In this document: piece by piece, positions 58,314-64,000 of the stretch | How the letters are laid out: each line of letters opens with the position of its first letter | Numbering within the stretch: the stretch's first letter is position 1 | Assembly: GCF_018263855.1 (NCBI RefSeq) | Contig: NZ_CP073318.1 | Location: 9,300,001-9,364,000, forward strand | Length of the DNA stretch: 64,000 nt | Source: Kutzneria sp. CA-103260 | GTDB taxonomy: Bacteria; Actinomycetota; Actinomycetes; Mycobacteriales; Pseudonocardiaceae | Direction: 5' to 3' | Notes under the pieces: model-generated | What the model was told of the DNA's origin: nothing | Databases searched by the model: none | Seen by the model: the letters and a program-made list of their open reading frames with translations, nothing else | Translations under genes and position numbers: made by a program

Positions 58314-59834
58314 GTGCTCTCTCAGTTCCTCGCGCAGGCCCAGGGCCAGATCAGTCCGCCGGACGTGTCCTACGCGGCGATCGCCCCGATCCTGATCATT
58401 CTCGGCGCGGCCTGCGTCGGCGTGCTGTTCGAGGCCTTCCTGGCCAAGGAGAGCCGCTGGGCCTGGCAGGTCGCCCTGTGCGTGGTGGCCATCCTGGCCG
58501 CCGGGGTCGCGCTGATCCTGTACATGAACAGCGATGCCGCCAAGGGCGGGGTCGCCGGGCACACCGGTGTGCTCACACTGGCCAACGTCATCTCCATCGA
58601 CCAGCCCGCGCTGTTCCTGTGGGGCACGCTGCTGGCCCTGAGCCTGCTGGCGCTGCTGCTGCTGGCCGACCGGACGGTCGACCCGGAGGGGGCGCTGCAG
58701 ACCGAGGCGTTCCCGCTGTTCCTGTTCGCGCTGGGCGGCATGCTCGTGTTCAGCGCCTCGAACAACCTGCTCACCATGTTCATCGCGCTGGAGGTGCTCA
58801 GCCTCCCGCTGTACCTGATGTGCGGGCTGGCCCGGAAGCGTCGGCTCATCTCGCAGGAAGCCGCCGTCAAGTACTTCCTGCTCGGCGCGTTCGCCTCGGC
58901 GTTCTTCCTCTACGGCACCGCACTGCTGTACGGCTACGCCGGTTCGGTGCGGCTGTCCGACATCACCAACGCCGCCGTCGGCACCGACCGGTCCGACACG
59001 CTGCTGTTCGGCGGTCTCGGCCTGCTGGTCGTCGGCCTGCTGTTCAAGGCCGCCGTCGGTCCGTTCCACACCTGGACCCCCGACGTCTACCAGGGCGCTC
59101 CCACTCCCGTGACCGCCTACATGGCCGCCTGCACCAAGGTCGCCGCGTTCGGCGGCATCCTGCGGGTGCTCACCGTGTCGTTCCAGTCCACCCAGTGGGA
59201 GTGGCGGGGCGTGCTGTGGGCCGTGTGCATCGTGTCCATGGCCATCGGCGCCATCTTCGGTCTGACCCAGACCGACGTGAAGCGCATGATCGCCTACTCC
59301 TCGGTCGCACACGCCGGCTTCCTGCTGGTCGGAGCCATCGCCCTGAACACCGACGGCCTCCAGTCCACCCTCTTCTACCTGGTGGCCTACGGCTTCACCA
59401 CGATCGCGTCCTTCGGCGTGATCTCCCTGGTGCGCCGGGGCAACGGCGAGGCCTCCGACCTGTCCGAATGGGCCGGCCTGGCCAAGCGCTCCCCACTGCT
59501 GGCCGCCGTCTTCACCTTCCTGCTGCTCGCCCTCGCCGGCATCCCGCTCACCAGCGGCTTCGTCGGCAAGTTCGTCGTCTTCTCCGCCGCCCTGCGCGAC
59601 GGCATGGCCCCCCTCGTCGTCATCGCCCTCGTCTTCAGCGCCGTCGCCGCCTTCTTCTACCTGCGCGTCGTCGTCCTGATGTACTTCAGCGAACCCGCCG
59701 AGGACGGCCCCACCGTCACCGTGCCCGGCGCCTTCACCACCGTCGCCATCTCCCTGGGCGTCTTCATCACCCTCCTGCTCGGCGTCGTCCCCGGCTTCGT
59801 CCTCGACTGGGCCAAGGGCGGCTTCCTCGGCTGA
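58314..59834 (+). CDS. nuoN: NADH-quinone oxidoreductase subunit N
   Basis: Third antiporter-like subunit and last gene of the operon; 506 residues and about 14 spans. It has FIALEVLSLPLYLMCGLARK, KAAVGPFHTWTPDVYQGAPT, QTDVKRMIAYSSVAHAGFLL and the C-terminal FLLLALAGIPLTSGFVGKFV. GTG start. A strong hairpin begins 15 bases after the stop, so the operon ends here. No two-gene duplication of nuoL, M or N is present. Confidence 0.97.
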   Translation: MLSQFLAQAQGQISPPDVSYAAIAPILIILGAACVGVLFEAFLAKESRWAWQVALCVVAILAAGVALILYMNSDAAKGGVAGHTGVLTLANVISIDQPALFLWGTLLALSLLALLLLADRTVDPEGALQTEAFPLFLFALGGMLVFSASNNLLTMFIALEVLSLPLYLMCGLARKRRLISQEAAVKYFLLGAFASAFFLYGTALLYGYAGSVRLSDITNAAVGTDRSDTLLFGGLGLLVVGLLFKAAVGPFHTWTPDVYQGAPTPVTAYMAACTKVAAFGGILRVLTVSFQSTQWEWRGVLWAVCIVSMAIGAIFGLTQTDVKRMIAYSSVAHAGFLLVGAIALNTDGLQSTLFYLVAYGFTTIASFGVISLVRRGNGEASDLSEWAGLAKRSPLLAAVFTFLLLALAGIPLTSGFVGKFVVFSAALRDGMAPLVVIALVFSAVAAFFYLRVVVLMYFSEPAEDGPTVTVPGAFTTVAISLGVFITLLLGVVPGFVLDWAKGGFLG

Positions 59835-59849
59835 GGAGCTTCTCCACAC

Positions 59850-59886
59850 GCAAGGGGGCGGTCCCGACCCGGGACCGCCCCCTTGC
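59850..59886. terminator. terminator hairpin of the nuo operon
   Basis: Arms 59850-59866 and 59870-59886 pair perfectly over 17 bases with a 3-base loop (ACC). It lies 15 bases after the nuoN stop and 12 bases before the convergent HTH gene stop, so it can serve both directions. Confidence 0.85.
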
Positions 59887-59898
59887 GCCGTCTCACGC

Positions 59899-60183
59899 TC
59901 AGGCCGCCAGCTTGACCACGAGCTTCGCTCCGAGCGCCTGCGCCAGCCGGTCCAGCACCGGGATCGTCGGCACCGTGCCACCCGCCTCGAACCTGGCCAC
60001 CGCCGACTGCGTCATGTTGGCCGCCGCCGCCAGCTGCCCCTGGGTCCAGCCCTTCTGCTCACGCCGCTCCCGCACGGCCTTGCCGAGTTCGTAGGCCAGC
60101 CGAGCGGCCGCGTACCCCTCCTTGGCTCCCGGCCTCGCCATGCGGCGGTCGCGCAGTTCCTGCCAGTTGCTCAGCTCAGCCAT
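59899..60183 (-). CDS. XRE-family HTH protein, HigA-like antitoxin type
   Basis: A 94-residue protein. The N-terminal half (MAELSNWQELRDRRMARPGA, AARLAYELGKAVRERREQKG) and Cro/C1-type HTH (WTQGQLAAAANMTQSAVARFE, GTVPTIPVLDRLAQALG) match antitoxins of the HigA-like group. No recognisable RelE/HigB toxin gene is adjacent; upstream there is only a 53-codon frame of low coding bias that overlaps its start. A perfect 18-base palindrome 92 bases upstream is a candidate autoregulatory site. It may be an orphan antitoxin or a stand-alone regulator. Confidence 0.8.
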   Translation of the reverse strand: MAELSNWQELRDRRMARPGAKEGYAAARLAYELGKAVRERREQKGWTQGQLAAAANMTQSAVARFEAGGTVPTIPVLDRLAQALGAKLVVKLAA

Positions 60184-60337
60184 CGGTGTCACTCCCGCGT
60201 CCTCGAACTGCTCGTCGGGCAAGATTCTCCAGCCGGTCGAGTACTTCCGGTGCCAGCCCGACGGTGCCTGTGGGTATAGCATTGATGCTATAGCCCCAGG
60301 GTGATGGGCCGGCTGCGGTGCGTGGTGTGGGAACCAT
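60176..60337 (-). CDS. possible 53-codon upstream ORF overlapping the HTH gene
   Basis: An ATG at 60337 opens a 53-residue frame whose TGA lies within the first codons of the HTH gene, so the two would be coupled. The C-terminal part (LAPEVLDRLENLARRAVRGR) is helical and basic. However, third-position GC is only about half, well below neighbouring genes, and the 18-base palindrome lies inside the frame. I do not recognise a toxin family. It could be a remnant of a toxin gene or non-coding. Confidence 0.2.
   Translation of the reverse strand: MVPTPRTAAGPSPWGYSINAIPTGTVGLAPEVLDRLENLARRAVRGRGSDTDG
60275..60292. promoter_or_regulatory. perfect 18-base palindrome upstream of the HTH gene
   Basis: TATAGCATTGATGCTATA is an inverted repeat with 8-base arms and a TG centre, very AT-rich for this genome. 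It lies 92 bases upstream of the HTH gene start and 168 bases upstream of the divergent polyprenyl synthase gene. It is a likely operator for the HTH protein and may contain a -10 element. Binding is inferred. Confidence 0.6.
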
Positions 60338-60459
60338 CCTGGAGTTCTCCGCACCACTACCCGGGCGCGACCGATCTCGCGGCGATTACGCTGCTGGGGA
60401 CGTGACACTACTGCTGGGGAAACAACCAGCAGCCGGGCCGCTGTAGGGGACACATCCAC

Positions 60460-61482
60460 GTGACGGGCAACCAGCACACGCACACCGCCTCGGAGCGGGG
60501 CATCCGATTCGACTTCGCCGATCCGGCGCTGGCCGACGCGGTGCGTGCGGGCCTGACCAGAGTCGAGAACCTGCTGCGCTCGGTGGTGCAGAGCGACCTC
60601 GAGTTCGTCACGGAGACCTCGCTGCACCTGGTGGACGCCGGGGGCAAGCGGTTTCGGCCGCTGTTCACGCTGCTGGCGGCCCAGTTCGGGGACGCGGGCC
60701 GGGAGGACGTGACCAAGGCGGCGGCGGTGGTGGAGCTGATCCACCTGGCCACGCTGTACCACGACGACGTGATGGACGAGGCGACGATGCGCCGCGGCGC
60801 GGTCAGCGCCAACGCCCGCTGGGACAACACGATCGCCATCCTGACCGGCGACTTCCTCTTCGCGCACGCCTCGAAGCTGGTGGCCGACCTGGGCACGGAG
60901 GCGGGCCACATCATGGCCAGCACCTTCAGCCAGCTGGTCACCGGCCAGATGCGGGAGACGGTCGGCCCAGCGGCCGGCCAGGACCCGGTGGCCCACTACC
61001 TGAAGGTGATCGACGAGAAGACCGGCTCGCTGATCGCCACGGCCGGGCGGTTCGGCGGCATGTTCGCCGGCGCGACGCCCGAGCAGGTGCAGGCCCTGAG
61101 CACGTACGGGGACGCGTTCGGCTCGGCGTTCCAGATCTCGGACGACATCATCGACATCGCCTCACCCGCGACCGAATCGGGCAAGACGCCCGGCACGGAT
61201 CTGCGCGAGGGGGTGCGCACGCTGCCGATGCTGTACGCGATCGCCGACCCGGATCCGCAGGGCGACCGGCTGCGCGAGCTGCTGGCCGGCCCGCTGGCCG
61301 ACGACAACCTGGTGGACGAGGCGCTCAAGCTGCTGCGCGAGTCGGCCGGTCTGGAGCAGGCCCGGCAGACCCTGGCCGGCTACGCGGACCGCGCCCGGAC
61401 CGCGCTGGAGGCTCTTCCCGCAGGTCCAGCCCGTGACGCGCTGGACTCGCTGACCGACTATGTGGTCGCTCGCACATACTGA
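60460..61482 (+). CDS. grcC1: long-chain polyprenyl diphosphate synthase (menaquinone side chain)
   Basis: Trans-isoprenyl diphosphate synthase of 340 residues that would make the C40-C45 side-chain precursor used by MenA. The first aspartate-rich motif is YHDDVMDEA (about 101-109), with the preceding GGKRFRPLF, and the second is SDDIIDIAS (about 227-235). The equivalent gene in M. tuberculosis (grcC1, Rv0562) follows menJ; here the nuo operon lies between them. GTG start at 60460. Chain length is not predictable by eye: small residues before the first motif (VVELIHLATL) fit a long-chain enzyme. Confidence 0.92.
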   Translation: MTGNQHTHTASERGIRFDFADPALADAVRAGLTRVENLLRSVVQSDLEFVTETSLHLVDAGGKRFRPLFTLLAAQFGDAGREDVTKAAAVVELIHLATLYHDDVMDEATMRRGAVSANARWDNTIAILTGDFLFAHASKLVADLGTEAGHIMASTFSQLVTGQMRETVGPAAGQDPVAHYLKVIDEKTGSLIATAGRFGGMFAGATPEQVQALSTYGDAFGSAFQISDDIIDIASPATESGKTPGTDLREGVRTLPMLYAIADPDPQGDRLRELLAGPLADDNLVDEALKLLRESAGLEQARQTLAGYADRARTALEALPAGPARDALDSLTDYVVARTY

Positions 61483-61591
61483 ACAGCTCACCCGTTAGTG
61501 TCATGCTGCCCTGAACGGGTAAGGCCCCCGAACGGGCCGGCGGCCGTTAGCCTGCCGCAAGGGCAAGCAGGCACTAGGAGGGTGTAGTCCG

Positions 61592-63577
61592 GTGATGTGG
61601 GTGTTCGGGCAGGTGTGGTTGCTCTGCCTGCTTGCGTTCGTGATCGGCGCGGTGCTGGACCAGTTGCTGTTCACACGACCGCTACGCAAGCAGGTCCGGC
61701 AGCTCGAGATCCAACTCGCCAAGGCCAAGCGGGCCGACGCCCTACCGCCGCCGCCGGAGATCGACGTCGAGCGGACCGGCATCGTGGACGGGCACCCGCC
61801 GACGTCGAGCCCGGGCTGGGACCCGGACCGGCTGCCCTCCTGGGAACGTGATCAGGAGCACGATCCGGTCGCGGAGGCGCCGCGCACGCTGATCGCCCTG
61901 ACGCCCGAGCACGACCTCGGCTACGACCGCCCTGAGCCGCGTTACGACGCCGAGCCGGTCATCGACCAGCCCTATGCGCCCGCTGAGCACGACTATCAGG
62001 CCGAGCACGACGCCGAGCCGGCGCCGGAGCCCACCCAGGTCGTCGAGCCGGAGCCGGTCGCCGAAGAAGAGCCCGAGCCCTCGGTGCCCGCGACGGCCCA
62101 GGTCCAGGCCCCTGAGCCGCCGCAGCCGCCGGCTGACGACCGGCCGACCCAGGTGCAGGCGCCGATCCCGGCCGCGCCGCCGATCCGCAACCCGAGCCCG
62201 GCCGAGATGACGGCCGTGATCAACCGGATCGCCGGCGAGGCCAACGCGACCGAGACCACCAGCGTCCTGCCGGCCGCCATCGACGACCACGAGGACATGG
62301 AGCTGGCCGACCACGGCCCGGCCAGCTCCCAGCACGGCCAGTTGGCGCACGTCCCGGCCGACGACCTGGAGGACGAGAACTTCGTCGACGACGTCGTCGA
62401 GGAGGAGCTGACCGCGTCCGAGCGCGAGGCCGCGGCCGAGACCACCGGCCCGGTCGCGGTGTCGGTGATCGCCGCGGCTGAGAAGGTCGTGCAGGAGCGC
62501 CGCCTGGCCGGCGCGCTGGCCCAGGACGAGGAGTCGGAGCCGCCGTCCCGGCACAGCCGGGTCGAGGAGGAGCCGGTCCGCCACGACTCCGTCCGGCACG
62601 GCCTGGTCGAGGAGCAGCCCGCCGATCCGGAGCCCGCGGACCACTCGTACGCCGAGTCCGCTGCCCAGTCCTTCGCGCCGCCCGCACGTGAGTCGGAGCC
62701 GCCCGCACACGAGCCGCAAGCGTTTGCCGAAGAGTCGCTGCCGGCGGACCACGCCTTCACCCCGGAGCCGCAGCCGTTCGAGCCGATCCAGGCCTTCGAG
62801 CAGCCGGCCCCCGAACCGGAGCCGGGCCAGGTGCAGCTGGAGGAGCTGTCCCAGCCGATCCGGCTGGACCCGAACCAGTTCGGCAAGCCGATCCCGCCGG
62901 GCGCCCTCACCCCGCCCGGCAGCGTGACCCCGCCGGAGCCGGCCGAGTCCGCGTCGCCGCTGCCCACCCGACCGCAGCCGGCACGGCCGGAGCCGGCCCC
63001 GATGGAGGCGGTGGCCCGTTCCCGCTCCCTGTTCGAGCCGGTGCTGGACCCCGACGGCGAGGACCCGTACGAGGACCTGGACGGCTTCCAGCCGATCCAG
63101 GAGCCGACGACCCGGTCGTTCTCGTCCACCGACTCGGTGCCGTTCACCCCGATCCTGGCCCCGGAGCTGTTGGCCAACGAGCAGCCGCAGCCCCCGGTGT
63201 CCACCCCGGCCGGCCTGCCCAAGCGCACCGTGAGCAACTCGTGGCCGCGCGGCGGCAACGGCCTCGGCGCCGGCCCGCAGCCGTTCGACCCGGCCCCGTT
63301 CCGGCCGCGCCAGGCGTTCAGCCCGATGCCGCGCAACACCGACGCGGCGCCGATCCGCCGGCCGTCCAGCGGCGGCCCGCGCACCCCGTTCGGCCCGGGT
63401 TCGGCCCTGCCCAAGCCGGACGGCTCGGCCCCGTCGGACGACTACCAGGTCAAGGCCATGATCGGCTCCCGGACCTATCACCCGGCCGGCAGCGGCGGCT
63501 TCGACGCGGTGCGGGCCGAGGTCTGGTTCCGCAACTCCGAGGAGGCCGAGCGGGCCGGTTTCAGCCCCGCCGACTAG
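61592..63577 (+). CDS. membrane-anchored, largely disordered protein with C-terminal sunset-like domain
   Basis: A 661-residue protein: one N-terminal span (VWLLCLLAFVIGAVLDQLLF), a short basic coiled-coil (RPLRKQVRQLEIQLAKAKRA), then about 550 residues of Pro/Glu/Ala-rich low-complexity sequence. The last about 45 residues (YQVKAMIGSRTYHPAGSGGF followed by EVWFRNSEEAERAGF) match what I recall of the sunset domain in actinobacterial proteins, including ArfC-like channel accessory proteins. The N-terminal anchor plus coil also fits that group. GTG at 61592 or ATG at 61595 starts the protein. Function unknown; a surface or periplasmic scaffold is possible. Confidence 0.7.
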   Translation: MMWVFGQVWLLCLLAFVIGAVLDQLLFTRPLRKQVRQLEIQLAKAKRADALPPPPEIDVERTGIVDGHPPTSSPGWDPDRLPSWERDQEHDPVAEAPRTLIALTPEHDLGYDRPEPRYDAEPVIDQPYAPAEHDYQAEHDAEPAPEPTQVVEPEPVAEEEPEPSVPATAQVQAPEPPQPPADDRPTQVQAPIPAAPPIRNPSPAEMTAVINRIAGEANATETTSVLPAAIDDHEDMELADHGPASSQHGQLAHVPADDLEDENFVDDVVEEELTASEREAAAETTGPVAVSVIAAAEKVVQERRLAGALAQDEESEPPSRHSRVEEEPVRHDSVRHGLVEEQPADPEPADHSYAESAAQSFAPPARESEPPAHEPQAFAEESLPADHAFTPEPQPFEPIQAFEQPAPEPEPGQVQLEELSQPIRLDPNQFGKPIPPGALTPPGSVTPPEPAESASPLPTRPQPARPEPAPMEAVARSRSLFEPVLDPDGEDPYEDLDGFQPIQEPTTRSFSSTDSVPFTPILAPELLANEQPQPPVSTPAGLPKRTVSNSWPRGGNGLGAGPQPFDPAPFRPRQAFSPMPRNTDAAPIRRPSSGGPRTPFGPGSALPKPDGSAPSDDYQVKAMIGSRTYHPAGSGGFDAVRAEVWFRNSEEAERAGFSPAD

Positions 63578-63582
63578 CACCG

Positions 63583-63624
63583 CACAAAACGGCCCCCGGC
63601 GATCTCGCCGGGGGCCGTTTTGTG
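63583..63624. terminator. 20-bp bidirectional terminator hairpin
   Basis: Arms 63583-63602 and 63605-63624 are perfectly complementary over 20 bases, separated by TC. The left arm begins CACAAAACGG and the right arm ends with TTTTGTG, so both strands carry a T-run at their 3' side. It separates the convergent anchored protein and korB genes. Confidence 0.9.
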
Positions 63625-63635
63625 TCGTGCGTCGG

Positions 63636-64000
63636 TCAGTCGGCCGCGACGGTCCAGGTGTCCTTGCCGCGCAGCAGCGCGCCCAGGTCCGCCTGCTTCG
63701 CCGCCTTGGCCTGCTCGACCTGGTGCCGGGCCAGGTCGTCGTAGGTGGCTCGCTGCACGTTGCGGAACACGCCGGTGACGGTGTGGTCCAGGTTGTGGTG
63801 GCCCAGCCGGGACAGCGCGAACGCGTAGGACGGGTCCTCGATGGTGGCGTCGTGCACGACGAGGTTGTCCTCGCCGACCTCGGCCACCTCGACGATCTTC
63901 AGCGAGCCGGTCTTCGGGTCGCGGGCCACGCCGTGCTGGCCCTCGGAACCGAACCGGATCGGCTCGCCGTGCTTGAGCGGCACCAGGCGCTCCTCGCGCT
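63636..64000 (-). CDS. korB: 2-oxoacid:ferredoxin oxidoreductase beta subunit, C-terminal part
   Basis: Minus-strand gene cut by the window end; about 121 C-terminal residues are visible and the frame is open at 64000. The segment REERLVPLKHGEPIRFGSEG, followed by VEVGEDNLVVHD-like (VAEVGEDNLVVHDATIEDPS), YAFALSRL, TGVFRNVQRATYDDLARHQV, matches the C-terminus of actinobacterial KorB as I recall it. KorA/KorB form the CoA-dependent 2-oxoglutarate:ferredoxin oxidoreductase, an alternative to 2-oxoglutarate dehydrogenase. The TPP-binding part and korA lie outside the window, so the assignment rests on this tail only. Confidence 0.8.
   Translation of the reverse strand, partial: REERLVPLKHGEPIRFGSEGQHGVARDPKTGSLKIVEVAEVGEDNLVVHDATIEDPSYAFALSRLGHHNLDHTVTGVFRNVQRATYDDLARHQVEQAKAAKQADLGALLRGKDTWTVAAD

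Overview
The window is a stretch of actinomycete chromosome: very GC-rich, with strong G/C third-position bias, frequent GTG starts, and many genes joined by 4-base GTGA or ATGA overlaps. Two conserved gene orders fit this. The first is hemL, phosphoglycerate-mutase-like, thioredoxin-like, ccdA, resB, ccsB, then menA, menE, menB, menD, a DUF3592 protein, mgtA, menG, menJ and polyprenyl synthase; I recognise it from the Mycobacterium tuberculosis Rv0524-Rv0562 region. The second is a complete 14-gene nuo operon. Taken with bldC and the GAF-ANTAR and STAS/anti-sigma regulators, I infer a filamentous actinomycete, perhaps Pseudonocardiaceae. The genus cannot be fixed from sequence alone.

Layout. 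1-7915: an efflux and sensing operon with a MacA/HlyD-type adaptor (cut by the window edge), MacB-type ATPase and permease, a DUF5666 lipoprotein, a second adaptor, then a response regulator and histidine kinase. 7988-18209: hemL (first step committed to tetrapyrrole), a 77-bp tandem repeat of coupled mini-ORFs, a histidine phosphatase, cytochrome c maturation genes interrupted by a Tat-exported phospholipase C and a DUF1990 gene, and a ParA/MinD-like ATPase. 18420-26245: small regulators and enzymes (bldC, Lrp/AsnC, a Cds1-like cysteine desulfhydrase, a STAS-HATPase fusion, GAF-ANTAR, an ArsR/SRPBCC cassette with twin operators, an oxidoreductase). 26303-43662: menaquinone genes menA, menE, menB, menD, menF, menG and menJ, interspersed with secreted hydrolases, two glycosyltransferases, an inositol monophosphatase and an orphan AbiEi-like protein. 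44092-59834: nuoABCDEFGHIJKLMN. 59899-64000: an orphan HTH antitoxin-like gene, long-chain polyprenyl diphosphate synthase, a long disordered membrane-anchored protein and the 3' end of korB.

Functionally the window is centred on respiration: haem precursor synthesis, cytochrome c maturation, menaquinone head group, side chain, prenylation, methylation and side-chain reduction, and the type I NADH dehydrogenase that reduces menaquinone. Two adjacent Rex-type palindromes in front of nuoA suggest NADH/NAD+ redox control. An iron-box-like sequence lies between them and nuoA.

The most unusual non-coding structures are: the 77-bp coupled mini-ORF tandem repeat after hemL; five DnaA-box-like 9-mers in one orientation, four of them in exact 12-bp register, at 33688-33751; a family of long perfect palindromes at convergent gene ends; and a four-copy nested inverted repeat at 41070-41283. 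I saw no rRNA, tRNA, CRISPR array, insertion sequence or prophage.
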